This document shows positions 29,292 through 38,785 of a DNA stretch of 49,431 nucleotides, in pieces (the first letter of the stretch is position 1; each line of letters opens with the position of its first letter). The stretch is from Fidelibacterota bacterium (GTDB taxonomy: Bacteria > Fidelibacterota > Marinisomatia > Marinisomatales > UBA1611). The notes below the pieces were generated by a model. It did not search any database, was not told the DNA's origin, and saw only the letters and a program-made list of their open reading frames with translations. Made by a program: the position numbers and the translations under genes. The stretch lies in assembly GCA_018649625.1 (NCBI GenBank), contig JABIHN010000008.1, positions 1-49,431 of the forward strand, in the 5' to 3' direction.

Positions 29292-31241
29292 ATGAAAAAC
29301 AATGATTTAACCAAACCAAAATTTGAATATGAAGGGATTCCATCTACAGCTGATGGGTCTGAAGCAGTCGTTTGGGTAGATACCCATATTACACAAGGTG
29401 CATTTGCTTATCCAATCACTCCTTCTACACCAATGGGGACTGGATATGAGTTAGCCTATGCTAACGGTAAAAATAACCTCTGGGATGAAAAACTTACATT
29501 TGTTGAATTAGAATCAGAGCATAGTTCTGCTTCTGCATGCGAAGGATTTGCGTTGGCTGGAGGCCGCGTTTCTAATTTTACTTCTGGACAAGGCTTAGTG
29601 CTAATGAAGGAGGTTTTGTACACTATATCAGGTAAACGCCTTCCTGTAGTCTTTCATATCGGCGCCAGAGCACTCACATCTCACAGTTTGAATGTACATG
29701 CTGGTCATGATGATGTTATGGCCGTTTCTGATTGTGGATGGGGAATGTTATTTGCTAGAAATGCACAAGAAGCATGTGATTTAGCACTGATTTCACGAAA
29801 AACAGCAGAAGACTCACATACACCATTCTTTAATGTTCAAGATGGTTTTTTAACCACACACACTATTCAAGACATATTATTACCTGAACCCGAAATGATG
29901 AAATCTTATGTGGGTGATCCAAATGATAAATTGGTCAATCTAATGGATCCATATCACCCAATACAGTCTGGAACAGTTCAAAATCAAGATTCATACATGA
30001 AAGGTAAAGTCTCCCAACGATATTATACTGATCACGTAAATGCATATTTAAAATCAGCAATGGATGATTTTTATGATCAAACTGGTCGAAAATATGAAAT
30101 GGTTTCATCCTATAAAATGGATGATGCTGAGTGGGCAATTGTTGGTATGGGGACAATGATTGAATCGGCACAAGCTGTCGTAGATTATTTAAGAGAAACA
30201 CGCTCCCTAAAAGTTGGATGCGTACATGTTACAGCATTTCGTCCTTTCCCTTCTTCCGAAATTGTTGAAGCATTAGAACATGTAAAAGGTTTTTCAGTTT
30301 TAGAACGGATGGATAATCCATTAGCAGAAAGCAATCCGCTGACGATGGAAATAAAAGCCGCATTTGCTGACTTTTCGTCTCACAATAGTAATAATGAAAT
30401 TCATATTCCAAAAATATATTCCGGTTCAGCTGGCTTAGGGTCTCGCGATGTTCGACCTTCAGATATCATTGCAGTATTTGAAAATATGATGGAAGACCAG
30501 AAACGAACATTTACGGTAGGGATTCAACATCCATTATCAGTAAACACTGAAGAAAACCCTGATATTAGACCACAAGGTATGTTCTCTATGCGTGGTCATT
30601 CTGTTGGTGGTTATGGTTCTGTTACTACGAATAAAATTATTGCGACGATTGTAGCGGATTTATTTAATCTTCATGTACAAGCGTATCCGAAATACGGATC
30701 CGAGAAAAAAGGTCTTCCTACAACATATTTCATGACTGCTGGTCCTGAACCTATTTTAACTCATTCTGAATTAGAATTTGTTGAATTTGTTGCATTGAAT
30801 GATGTGAACGCCTTCAATTTATCGAACCCTTTAACGGGACTAAAAGATCAAGGCACTCTTTTTATTCAAACTCATCTTACAGAAGAAGAAGCTATTTTAG
30901 ATTCGATTCCAAAATGGGCAAAGCATACACTTATAAAGAATCAAATGAAATTATTCGCATTAGATACAAAGGAAATATCAAGACAGGTTTCAACTCGACC
31001 TGAATTGATTCAACGTATGCAAGGAATTGTTTTATTGGGTGTTTTCCTTAGGGTAACACCATTTTCAGAACGGTTCAATATGGATAAAAAGTCCTTAATG
31101 GAAGGTGTAGAAAAGTCTATTCGTAAGTATTTTGGTAAGAAAGGCGAACAAATTGTTCTTGACAATTTAAAAGCTGTTTCAATGGGTTATGAAAATGTTA
31201 TCTCCGTTAATTTAAAATCTCAAAAAGGTGTATTAGTATGA
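29292..31241 (+). CDS. Pyruvate:ferredoxin/flavodoxin oxidoreductase, N-terminal half (domains I-III)
   Basis: First part of a split NifJ-type 2-oxoacid oxidoreductase, most likely pyruvate to acetyl-CoA with reduced ferredoxin. The 649 residues contain domain I (GSEAVVWVDTHITQGAFAYP then ITPSTPMGTGYE; ELESEHSSASACEGFALAGG), domain II (EWAIVGMGTMIESAQAVVDY, VTAFRPFPSSEIVEAL) and the gamma-type domain III (MRGHSVGGYGSVTTNKIIAT, NPLTGLKDQGTLFIQTHL). The stop overlaps the next gene's ATG (ATGA), so both halves are made together. One-piece NifJ proteins are about 1170 residues; 649+524 equals that total. The specificity for pyruvate over other oxoacids is inferred from similarity to NifJ. Confidence 0.9.
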   Translation: MKNNDLTKPKFEYEGIPSTADGSEAVVWVDTHITQGAFAYPITPSTPMGTGYELAYANGKNNLWDEKLTFVELESEHSSASACEGFALAGGRVSNFTSGQGLVLMKEVLYTISGKRLPVVFHIGARALTSHSLNVHAGHDDVMAVSDCGWGMLFARNAQEACDLALISRKTAEDSHTPFFNVQDGFLTTHTIQDILLPEPEMMKSYVGDPNDKLVNLMDPYHPIQSGTVQNQDSYMKGKVSQRYYTDHVNAYLKSAMDDFYDQTGRKYEMVSSYKMDDAEWAIVGMGTMIESAQAVVDYLRETRSLKVGCVHVTAFRPFPSSEIVEALEHVKGFSVLERMDNPLAESNPLTMEIKAAFADFSSHNSNNEIHIPKIYSGSAGLGSRDVRPSDIIAVFENMMEDQKRTFTVGIQHPLSVNTEENPDIRPQGMFSMRGHSVGGYGSVTTNKIIATIVADLFNLHVQAYPKYGSEKKGLPTTYFMTAGPEPILTHSELEFVEFVALNDVNAFNLSNPLTGLKDQGTLFIQTHLTEEEAILDSIPKWAKHTLIKNQMKLFALDTKEISRQVSTRPELIQRMQGIVLLGVFLRVTPFSERFNMDKKSLMEGVEKSIRKYFGKKGEQIVLDNLKAVSMGYENVISVNLKSQKGVLV

Positions 31242-32812
31242 AAACAGAATCCACAATCCCAATTTTAGATATTCCTGATTTTAACAACCGAATTCTAGCA
31301 AGCTATAATGATGGTACCGCAGAATATGGTTTAGATGCAGATATATCAGTTTCACGAAGCCTTGTTCCTGCTGGAACTGGAGCATTTAGAGATTTCAGCT
31401 ATATAGCTCCCGACATACCAGTTTTTGATGCAGATGCTTGTGTTGGATGTATGGAGTGTGTAACCGAATGTCCAGATACTGCAATTTTAGCAAAAGCCAT
31501 ACCGACTAATGTTTTAGATGAAAATTTTAAATCATTAAACGGGTCACCTTATACCCCATGGGTAAAAGAACAATGGGCAACGAATAAGAAATTTTATGAC
31601 GCTCCATTAAAGCAAAATAAGCAACCCGCAAAATTTGGTATTTTTGTTGATCCTGAAAAATGTAAAGGTTGTGGAGAATGCATAGATGCTTGTGGAGATC
31701 ACCTAGCTTTAAAAATGGTTGTAAAAGAAAAAGATACTGTTCCAAAATATAATTTCGGGATGGACTTTTTTAGATCATTAGGCCCTACCCCTGCGGATTA
31801 TATCAATGAACGGGTTTTACCTGACATGATGTTGGCAGATGAAGCAATGCTATTTACTGGTGGCGCAGGTTCTTGCATGGGATGTGGTGAAGTAACCGCT
31901 CTTAGAATGATGCTTGCTGCTACTGGATTCGTTTATGGCAAAGAAAGTATTGGGTTAGTTGCTGCGACAGGTTGTAATACGGTTTATGGTGCAACTTATC
32001 CCTATAATCCGTTTTTAGTCCCTTGGAGCAATTCTCTTTTTGAGAATGTATCAACATTTGCCATGGGTGTTCGCGCCCGTTGGGACCAAAAAGGATGGCA
32101 AGATAAAAAGCTCTGGGCTATTGGTGGAGATGGCGCGATGTTGGATATTGGTTTCCAAGCGTTATCAAGATTATTTATGTCTGGAATGAATATAAATGTT
32201 ATCATTCTGGATACTCAAGTGTATTCAAATACAGGTGGGCAAGCATCGTCTGGTACATTTACTGGCCAGGCAGCAAAAATGTCTGCATTTGGATCAGATA
32301 GTCACGGAAAATCTGAAAGGAGAAAGGAAATAGCCAATATTGCAATGGCACATCCAAATGTATTTGTCGCTCAAACAACTGCGGCCCATCCTAATCATTT
32401 CTATAAAGCCATTATGGAAGCAAATGAGCATCCTGGTCCATCTGTAGTGAATGTTTATACATCTTGCCAACCAGAACATGGTATTGCAGATAATAAATCC
32501 TACGATCAAGCAAAACTCGCAGTGGACTGTAGAGTTTTTCCGATATTCACTTTTGATCCAAAAAAAGGGAAATACATTTCGGATAAACTTTCGTTGCAAG
32601 GGAACCCTGCAAAAAATAAAGACTGGTTCGTTAATGCTAAATCTGGTGAGCAATTTGACTTTATACATTTCGCTAAAACTGAAGGACGATTTTCCCGAAA
32701 TTTCGATAAAGACGGTACACCTGATCCACTTTTACACAAAGCGCAAGAAGATCGCCTTGACAATTGGCATGTATTGCAGGAATTAGCAGGGATTAAATGG
32801 GGAAAAGAATAG
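31238..32812 (+). CDS. Pyruvate:ferredoxin/flavodoxin oxidoreductase, C-terminal half (FeS and TPP domains)
   Basis: Second part of the split enzyme, 524 residues. A ferredoxin-like domain carries two 4Fe-4S motifs: CVGCMECVTECP (from Cys68) and CKGCGECIDAC followed by GD (from Cys142). The TPP-binding domain has the cluster-proximal GSCMGCGEVTALRM, AATGCNTVYGATYPYNPF, and the thiamine site GDGAMLDIGFQALSRL, with TQVYSNTGGQASSGTFTGQA matching the NifJ active-site region. The fission point falls between the gamma domain and the ferredoxin domain of NifJ. Coupled to the upstream gene by 4-bp overlap. The electrons could go to ferredoxin; the window does not show the acceptor. Confidence 0.92.
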   Translation: MKTESTIPILDIPDFNNRILASYNDGTAEYGLDADISVSRSLVPAGTGAFRDFSYIAPDIPVFDADACVGCMECVTECPDTAILAKAIPTNVLDENFKSLNGSPYTPWVKEQWATNKKFYDAPLKQNKQPAKFGIFVDPEKCKGCGECIDACGDHLALKMVVKEKDTVPKYNFGMDFFRSLGPTPADYINERVLPDMMLADEAMLFTGGAGSCMGCGEVTALRMMLAATGFVYGKESIGLVAATGCNTVYGATYPYNPFLVPWSNSLFENVSTFAMGVRARWDQKGWQDKKLWAIGGDGAMLDIGFQALSRLFMSGMNINVIILDTQVYSNTGGQASSGTFTGQAAKMSAFGSDSHGKSERRKEIANIAMAHPNVFVAQTTAAHPNHFYKAIMEANEHPGPSVVNVYTSCQPEHGIADNKSYDQAKLAVDCRVFPIFTFDPKKGKYISDKLSLQGNPAKNKDWFVNAKSGEQFDFIHFAKTEGRFSRNFDKDGTPDPLLHKAQEDRLDNWHVLQELAGIKWGKE

Positions 32813-33147
32813 TAGAATTGTTTAACGGACACCTTCTTAAATAAATATTTTTGTTTGAAATAAAACAGAATGCAATGCAATTCAATTCAAAGTATTGAAT
32901 CCTTAGAATTAACTGACTGTTTCATTTATTTTTAATCTTTTTGGGTTCTTTGTCTCAATAAATATTGTTGGTGTTTATAGATTAAATTAACCTGATGTTA
33001 GAACTAATTCGGCTACTGTGAAAAAGTATCTCAGCCAAATGATTTACGAAGCGGAATGGTTAATAGCATAATTAGTACCAAACTTTTTATCTGCTCTAAA
33101 TGCAGTTTTTTGCTTGTTGAAGAATTCGAAAAGATATATAGTTGGTA
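32813..33147. other. Intergenic region between convergent genes
   Basis: 335 bp between the convergent PFOR and OFA-transporter genes. It is AT-rich; I find no GC-rich terminator hairpin, no RNA gene and no convincing small gene. Short open frames here are shadows. Confidence 0.4.
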
Positions 33148-34458
33148 TTATACTTTGTTTTCTATAGAGACTGGTGGATGTGTAAAGAACATAACTAGAG
33201 CCCCGAAAAGACATGAAACCCCAGCAATAATAAATGGCGTCATCCAAATTGAAGGGTCACCAGCTAATTGGGCTGAATCTTTAAAATACCCGGCTATAAA
33301 TGGTCCTGCAATTCCAGCGATTCCATAAGCAGAAAATATCCAGCCATAGTTAGTTCCTAAATTTTTATTTCCAAAATAATCAGCCGTAATCGCAGGGAAA
33401 AGTGCAAAATTCCCACCAAAGTTAAAGCCAATTATAGATGCAGAAATAATGAACCCTAACGATGAACCATACGACATGAAAACATGGTAAACCATAAGCA
33501 TTATAATCCCTTGAAATAGCGTCATTAGAATAATAGAAAGTCTCCTGCCAATTCGATCTGAAATAATTCCCCATACAATCCGACCTGCACCATTAAAAAT
33601 CGCATACCAAGCCATAGCAGTCCCCGCTAACAAACCGGCATTTTCTACACCATGATATTTTAAAGCATCCACTCCAAATAAACGAATACAATAAATAACC
33701 ATGAGACCCGATAATGCTGAAAAAATAAATGTCACCCAAATGAAATAAAATTGAGACGTTTTCAACATATCAATTGATGAAAAGTGACGAATTTTAGAAC
33801 TATGATTTAATGTTGACTTTTCTATCCAGCCTTCAGGTATATAACCTTCAGGTGGATTTACCATGACTCTGCTTCCAAGAAGGACTAAAATTATAAAAAT
33901 AATGCCATAAATCAGGAATACACTTTGTACATTGGGTAGGCCGAATAGTGAAGTTGTATTGAGTAAACCATCAAACCAAGAATCAGCTAATTTTACCCAG
34001 ATGGTTGCACCAAAGCCAAACCCTGCAACTGCTAGCCCTGTAATCATTCCTTTTTTATCAGGAAACCATTTTACCCCAACAGCAATTGGAACGACATATG
34101 CCATACCAATACCGCCACCACCTCCAATACCAATGAAGATTAGTTGCGTTAAAAACGTATTGCCAAAGAATCCTCCCAAAATATAGCCAAGCCCTAATAA
34201 TAACCCACCAAACATTGCAGTTTTTTGGGGACCATACTTAGCTTGAAATCTTCCGGCTAATATCATAACCAAAGCAAATGTAGCAAGTCCTGCTGAAAAT
34301 ATTAATGCTGTTTCTTTTGCTGTAAACTGATATAAACCATTTGGATCAGTGAGTATTTTTGTAAAAACACTCCAAGCATATATTGCACCAAGTGCCAATT
34401 GAATTGAAATTGCACCAGCAACAACAACCCATCTGTTTTTAATTTGTCTTTTATTCAT
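33148..34458 (-). CDS. OFA-family major facilitator (oxalate/formate antiporter-like)
   Basis: Inner-membrane transporter of 436 residues with 12 predicted helices. The N-terminal helix NRWVVVAGAISIQLALGAIY and the following YAWSVF are typical of the oxalate:formate antiporter (OFA) branch. Also visible are the MFS loop RFQAKYGPQKTAMFGG, the glycine-rich IGGGGGIGMAYVVPIAVGVK then WFPDKKGMITGLAVAGFGFG, and WGIISDRIGRRLSI. OFA members exchange small carboxylates. It is the last gene on the minus strand of the cytochrome cluster, 74 bp after the small membrane protein, so it may supply a carboxylate substrate or export a product, but membership in the same transcript is uncertain. Confidence 0.85.
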   Translation of the reverse strand: MNKRQIKNRWVVVAGAISIQLALGAIYAWSVFTKILTDPNGLYQFTAKETALIFSAGLATFALVMILAGRFQAKYGPQKTAMFGGLLLGLGYILGGFFGNTFLTQLIFIGIGGGGGIGMAYVVPIAVGVKWFPDKKGMITGLAVAGFGFGATIWVKLADSWFDGLLNTTSLFGLPNVQSVFLIYGIIFIILVLLGSRVMVNPPEGYIPEGWIEKSTLNHSSKIRHFSSIDMLKTSQFYFIWVTFIFSALSGLMVIYCIRLFGVDALKYHGVENAGLLAGTAMAWYAIFNGAGRIVWGIISDRIGRRLSIILMTLFQGIIMLMVYHVFMSYGSSLGFIISASIIGFNFGGNFALFPAITADYFGNKNLGTNYGWIFSAYGIAGIAGPFIAGYFKDSAQLAGDPSIWMTPFIIAGVSCLFGALVMFFTHPPVSIENKV

Positions 34459-34532
34459 AATAAATCCAATATAGATAATATTTTTATTAGTTTAAGCAGC
34501 TCTTAATTATTAATGGCTATAATAATATTATA

Positions 34533-34736
34533 TCAGTCTGATTTCGTAATATGTATATAATATAGCGGGAATATAATAAAGAAAAATACACTAATAATGT
34601 ATTCGACACCTTTAATATGTGTGTAATAATCATTTAATGTTTTGGGTGACTCAGCAGACGTTAACATTCGAATAATAAATCCAAGTATAATAACTAAAAG
34701 AATAGAAATTATAAGACCTTTATATTTTACCATCAT
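34533..34736 (-). CDS. Small two-helix membrane protein
   Basis: A 67-residue protein with two hydrophobic segments (about 5-25 and 44-62) and the short polar loop ESPKTLNDYYTHIKG. I do not recognise a family. The start at 34736 (ATGATG) overlaps the stop of the NrfD-like gene by 1 bp, and a GGAG ribosome-binding site lies just upstream inside that gene, so it is translationally coupled. By context it is probably a small accessory subunit of the NrfD/HybA-like quinol-side complex, but this is inference. Confidence 0.6.
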   Translation of the reverse strand: MMVKYKGLIISILLVIILGFIIRMLTSAESPKTLNDYYTHIKGVEYIISVFFFIIFPLYYIHITKSD

Positions 34737-35986
34737 TATTTTTCTCCTTTCCAACTATATAAAATAGGAAACCTGTAAAGAATAAATCTATAAACAATGA
34801 TGTAAATCGTGAAGATTGTCATTGAAATGACAAATTCTTTCCAATGTGGAACTTCCTGGTATAGCTTCCAATTAAAAGCTACTAACGTAGTATTTATACG
34901 ATTCATTGCAAGTCCGATTACTGTAAGAAAAGCAGTAAACCTAATTAATGTCATATTTGTATTTTTTATTCCTATGCCGAATAAAACCATTGGAATAAAA
35001 CCGAATATTGACATTTCAAGAATAAAATAATGCCCCCACCCAGTTGATAAATAAGCCCATTCGTTATCGTGAGCAATACCAATAAACTTTATAACAACAT
35101 ATGTGATCAAAGTTAATGAAATACCTCTTGCAAGACCGATAGTGAGTCTATCTAAATTATCTAAGAATTCATGATCACATCTCCAAGCCATAAATTTTTT
35201 GACTAATGTGCTGACAACAATAACCATAGCTAAACCAGCAGCGATTGAAGAAACAAAAAAGTGCCACCATTGAAAAGTGGAATACCATAATGGGTGAATT
35301 TTTGCCGGTGCATAAGTAAATAATGCACCCAAGGCACCTTGATGTAATGTAGATAAAATAATTCCTGAAATTGTTAATCCTAAAATCCATTTTCTAACAA
35401 ATGCTTTTGCCTTCAACCATCCAATCCATTCGAAAAACGCTGGTGAAACTTCTGCAATTTGAACCGATAAATAAGTGGCGACATGCCACGCGACTAAAAA
35501 TAAGACCGCAGCTGGTCCCAATGATACAAACATAGGATAAGGTAAATGCCATGGTATACCAAGATCGAGAAGGAGATAAATAACAGCAAATAGATAACCT
35601 AATAGTCCACCTAAAAGTGCTAAACGCTCAATTGGATGATAATCATGTCTACCAAATATTTCTACTGTCGTTCCCAATAAAAACCCCGATGCTGATAGTG
35701 GAACCATGGTAAACAAACCAAAGGCTAAAAATAATCCCCACGGGTAATCATTTGAAGAGTGTGTTACGGCACCTAAGCCAACCACATATCGTTGAATTAT
35801 TAATGGAATGCCAATAATCAGTATAAGTAAAAATATCCAATTGAATCGATTTTTTAAAACAGATAAAAAATACTCTTTTGGCAGTAAGCCTAGCATCATT
35901 TTCTCCTTAAAAGTCCATTCTTTTTCATCTGTTTTATTATGAGAAATGATGGGTAAATACGAATGACTATTTACAATATGCTTCAT
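34736..35986 (-). CDS. NrfD/HybB-like integral membrane subunit
   Basis: Polytopic membrane protein of 416 residues in the NrfD/PsrC/HybB superfamily, which exchanges electrons and protons with the quinone pool. About nine to ten helices are visible (for example WGLFLAFGLFTMVPLSASGF, LLGYLFAVIYLLLDLGIPWH, FVSSIAAGLAMVIVVSTLV). HybB-like features include an NRFNWIF segment and the helix containing TLHQGALGALFTYAPAKIHP. It has no cofactor motifs of its own. It follows the HybA-like gene with a 1-bp overlap, so the two form a module. No molybdopterin or hydrogenase catalytic subunit is in the cluster, so the electrons most likely go to the multiheme cytochromes instead. Confidence 0.9.
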   Translation of the reverse strand: MKHIVNSHSYLPIISHNKTDEKEWTFKEKMMLGLLPKEYFLSVLKNRFNWIFLLILIIGIPLIIQRYVVGLGAVTHSSNDYPWGLFLAFGLFTMVPLSASGFLLGTTVEIFGRHDYHPIERLALLGGLLGYLFAVIYLLLDLGIPWHLPYPMFVSLGPAAVLFLVAWHVATYLSVQIAEVSPAFFEWIGWLKAKAFVRKWILGLTISGIILSTLHQGALGALFTYAPAKIHPLWYSTFQWWHFFVSSIAAGLAMVIVVSTLVKKFMAWRCDHEFLDNLDRLTIGLARGISLTLITYVVIKFIGIAHDNEWAYLSTGWGHYFILEMSIFGFIPMVLFGIGIKNTNMTLIRFTAFLTVIGLAMNRINTTLVAFNWKLYQEVPHWKEFVISMTIFTIYIIVYRFILYRFPILYSWKGEK

Positions 35987-36897
35987 TATTTATCCCCATC
36001 CTTTGAGCTAGATATCTTGGTGTTATCTTTTTTGCTAGCAAGCATGCTAAACCCTCCAAACAGTGCCGGCCAAATTGTTAAAACCATTGGAACTACGGTT
36101 AAAAAGTTTTTAACATAATTAACGATGGGTTCTTTTGGAACATCAAGATCAAAGCCAACTTCATCAAAAGGGACAGGAGAAAGATATAGCCAAGATGTTC
36201 CACCGGCTTCAAGTTCGCCATAAATATGTTCAACGTATTTATCTGGGTTTTTGTTTATCCTTCTTCGTGCTATTTTTAATATTTTATCTCTTTTGCCAAA
36301 TGTTAATGCACCATTTGGACACGATTCTACACATGCAGGGACCAAACCATTTTTCAATCGTGTATCATAACACAGCTTACATTTTACAATTTTCGGTTTC
36401 GAAGCACTGGAATATTTATATGTAGGCATATTGAATGGACATGCAACCATACATGTTCTACATCCAACACACACTTCTTCGTCATAAATAACAGCACCTT
36501 CTGGAGTTTTAGTATATGCATTAACAAAACAAGACACTTGACATGCTGGTTCCTTACAATGCATACATTGACTTTTTTTAAATAATGGGTGGTCAATAAC
36601 GTCTGGTGTGTATTTGTTAACAACGGTGTAATGACTTGCGTCAGTTCTTCTTTTCTGCCCATGATGTAATTCATCGAGCACCGACTTATCATCAAAAGGT
36701 TTAGATGGTGCAGGAAGTCCTTGTTCTTCATTACATGCCGCTTCACAACTTCTACAACCAATGCATTTTGTAATATCTACTAGAACTCCCATTGAATCAG
36801 GATAATTTTCAAATGATTTTCCTTTAGCAAATGAAGTCAAGGCCATACTACCAAAAATACTTGTTTTAAAAAATGATCTTCGATTAAATTTTTCCAT
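35986..36897 (-). CDS. HybA-like periplasmic ferredoxin with four 4Fe-4S clusters
   Basis: Exported iron-sulfur protein of 303 residues. A Tat signal (NRRSFFKTS, twin Arg near residue 6) is followed by four Cys groups: CIGCRSCEAAC, CMHCKEPACQVSC, CVGCRTCMVACP and CKLCYDTRLKNGLVPACVESCP, sufficient for four 4Fe-4S clusters. A C-terminal hydrophobic helix (about 265-285) would anchor it in the membrane, as in HybA. It relays electrons between the NrfD-like subunit (1-bp overlap) and a periplasmic partner, here most likely the nonaheme cytochrome encoded 36 bp upstream. Family assignment is firm; the electron direction is inferred. Confidence 0.92.
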   Translation of the reverse strand: MEKFNRRSFFKTSIFGSMALTSFAKGKSFENYPDSMGVLVDITKCIGCRSCEAACNEEQGLPAPSKPFDDKSVLDELHHGQKRRTDASHYTVVNKYTPDVIDHPLFKKSQCMHCKEPACQVSCFVNAYTKTPEGAVIYDEEVCVGCRTCMVACPFNMPTYKYSSASKPKIVKCKLCYDTRLKNGLVPACVESCPNGALTFGKRDKILKIARRRINKNPDKYVEHIYGELEAGGTSWLYLSPVPFDEVGFDLDVPKEPIVNYVKNFLTVVPMVLTIWPALFGGFSMLASKKDNTKISSSKDGDK

Positions 36898-36933
36898 ATT
36901 AACCTTCTTTATAGGTGTTTTTTCAAATAGGTA

Positions 36934-37761
36934 TTAATGTTTATTGTTTGTGTTCAACATAGGTTTATTGTCGCCAGAATAGAATCGACGATTACCTTTA
37001 TCTGATTTCTTATGGCAATCTTGACACCCAGTGGGTACATCATTATCCTCATGACAGCCGATACAATTCAAATGGTAAACACTTTTTAATAAAGGTATAT
37101 CAATGTGGTAATTAAATTGTTTTGTGTTCGCTTTAATAATTTTCCCATCAAGAATTTTATTATGACAATTATCGCAACTTAAATTTGTATTGGACACTTC
37201 CCCTTTATGACACATCTTGCAGTCTTCATTTTGAGTCTCTGTGAATGCATTATGATGACATGTAGAACAATTATTTCCCGAAATATCCATGTGGTTTCCA
37301 TGATCAAATTCTACGGGAAGATAGAGTGACATCATTTTATCAATTTGAAATAATGAATGTATATCAACTGGATTTTCATTATGATATATATCCTGATGAC
37401 AAGTTGTACAATTGGTTTTTGTAAGCGTAATAGTTTCAGAAGAAAGAAAATCATAATGTGCTATTTTTATGTCATTAAATGTATCATGACAATCATAACA
37501 ACCATCTACAGGAGAATCAACAATTAGGATATCATGAGGTGTATAATCTCTATCTATATGGCAATCTAAGCACTCATTATCTTCGTGAATCGATTCTAAA
37601 ATGAGTAGTTCATGGTTTTCAACTTCGTGGCAAGAAATACAATCGTCACTATCAATATTTTCAATTTCAATATCTTGAGCATAAATAATACCGACTAACA
37701 AGACTAATATTAATGATAGATATTTATAGAATTTCAACATTCTATTTTTACGAATATTCAT
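36934..37761 (-). CDS. Periplasmic nonaheme c-type cytochrome
   Basis: 275-residue exported cytochrome with nine CXXCH motifs: CISCH, CLDCH, CYDCH, CTTCH, CSTCH, CKMCH, CDNCH, CIGCH and CQDCH. The signal peptide is the hydrophobic LSLILVLLVGIIYAQ; the start is either ATG 37761 or ATG 37740. There is no catalytic domain, and the high heme density (one per about 30 residues) marks an electron-transfer wire. Position next to the HybA/NrfD-like pair suggests it takes electrons from menaquinol oxidation and hands them to the other cytochromes. It starts 8 bp after the stop of the tetraheme c554-like gene. Confidence 0.9.
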   Translation of the reverse strand: MNIRKNRMLKFYKYLSLILVLLVGIIYAQDIEIENIDSDDCISCHEVENHELLILESIHEDNECLDCHIDRDYTPHDILIVDSPVDGCYDCHDTFNDIKIAHYDFLSSETITLTKTNCTTCHQDIYHNENPVDIHSLFQIDKMMSLYLPVEFDHGNHMDISGNNCSTCHHNAFTETQNEDCKMCHKGEVSNTNLSCDNCHNKILDGKIIKANTKQFNYHIDIPLLKSVYHLNCIGCHEDNDVPTGCQDCHKKSDKGNRRFYSGDNKPMLNTNNKH

Positions 37762-37769
37762 TTTTTTAA

Positions 37770-38345
37770 TTATTCAGGATAAGGATGAGCTACTTGCTTT
37801 ATCCGCTCTTCATAATTAAAGACTTTATAAGTCGGGCTTGCTTGATTGTGGCATACAACACACATAGCTTCATCAGGTGTCCATAGCCCTACACTCTCTC
37901 CAGTAATTGAACCTAAAGATATCCCAACCATAGTTTTCTTTTTTTTGTAATCACTTCCAGGTCCATGACATGATTCACATCCAATATCTTGAAGTGCAAC
38001 CATACGTTTAACTGCTTTTTTTGCTTTTTTATCTTCCGGTTCATGGTTCCAAAAATCATCACCTTTTAATTCATAACCACCTTTTTCATATCCGGTTGTG
38101 TGACAACGAAGACATTGGGGGCTTTCCCATGGATTTTCTTTAAGACCAACTTCTTTAGCAACTGAAATTGCTTCATTTGTTTTTAATGTTTCAAATGCAT
38201 TTGCATGAGGTCCATTTTTCCAAACAGTGTATTGTGCGCCTTTCTTTTTGCTATTGTGACATGTTTTACATTTTTTTACTCCAACGTAATCTTGAGAGAA
38301 TAAAAGTCCAATAGAAAATCCAAGTAATAATACTATATATTTCAT
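37770..38345 (-). CDS. Tetraheme cytochrome, c554-like
   Basis: Exported cytochrome of 191 residues. The ATG at 38345 is chosen because it begins the signal peptide MKYIVLLLGFSIGLLFS; frame extends further upstream without signal features. Four heme motifs are present: CKTCH, CLRCH, CESCH and CVVCH. The spacing and phrases such as YVGVKKCKTCHNSKKKGAQY, CLRCHTTGYEKGGYE and GCESCHGPGSDY match cytochrome c554-type/multiheme 'cytochrome_C554' domains, which often act with large multiheme reductases. There is one CXXCH per about 45 residues, with a Lys-rich middle. An 11-bp gap links it to the tetraheme lipoprotein gene upstream. Confidence 0.9.
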   Translation of the reverse strand: MKYIVLLLGFSIGLLFSQDYVGVKKCKTCHNSKKKGAQYTVWKNGPHANAFETLKTNEAISVAKEVGLKENPWESPQCLRCHTTGYEKGGYELKGDDFWNHEPEDKKAKKAVKRMVALQDIGCESCHGPGSDYKKKKTMVGISLGSITGESVGLWTPDEAMCVVCHNQASPTYKVFNYEERIKQVAHPYPE

Positions 38346-38356
38346 TTTTAACTCCT

Positions 38357-38782
38357 TTAGTCTAACCATGTTTGTAATTCTTGATTTGTATGACAAGCAT
38401 CACACCCTGTAGCAATTCGTCCAGTCAAGTCCAACCCATGGCATGAACCGCAATCTAAAACGCCACGATCTAGAAATAGTGTCCCATGGGATTCATCAGA
38501 TTCAGGTTCCATCCACTCGTTCCAAGCCGGATGCCCACTGGGGCCACCTTTATGGCACTCATAACAAGATACGCCGCTAGAACCACCATAATAATCGTTT
38601 AAATATGGTTCGCCATGACACACTTGACAACTTTCTGTGCCTGATTCAGAAATTTTTGCCATGTGAGATTCAGATTCACCCGTTATAAGCCAAGCATTGG
38701 GGTGCATCTGTGGTTCTCCAGTTTTAGTGCAGGCCGAAAAAAATGTTAATAGAAAAAATACAATTATAGAGATTCTTTTCAT
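38357..38782 (-). CDS. Tetraheme c-type cytochrome lipoprotein
   Basis: 141-residue lipoprotein (lipobox FSAC, Cys18) with four CXXCH motifs: CQVCH, CYECH, CGSCH and CDACH. The small size, lipid anchor and glycine-rich heme surroundings (YYGGSSGVSCYECHKGG) suggest a compact electron carrier attached to the inner leaflet of the outer membrane or to the cell surface. It lies 3 bp after the undecaheme gene and 11 bp before the c554-like gene, so it is deep inside the operon. No close named family is recognised. Confidence 0.88.
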   Translation of the reverse strand: MKRISIIVFFLLTFFSACTKTGEPQMHPNAWLITGESESHMAKISESGTESCQVCHGEPYLNDYYGGSSGVSCYECHKGGPSGHPAWNEWMEPESDESHGTLFLDRGVLDCGSCHGLDLTGRIATGCDACHTNQELQTWLD

Positions 38783-38785
38783 GAT

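Noticed and set aside
32294-32880. Overlapping frames of 111-124 codons on both strands within the second PFOR gene
   Set aside because: They lie opposite or out of frame with the strongly conserved TPP domain and have no coding character of their own.
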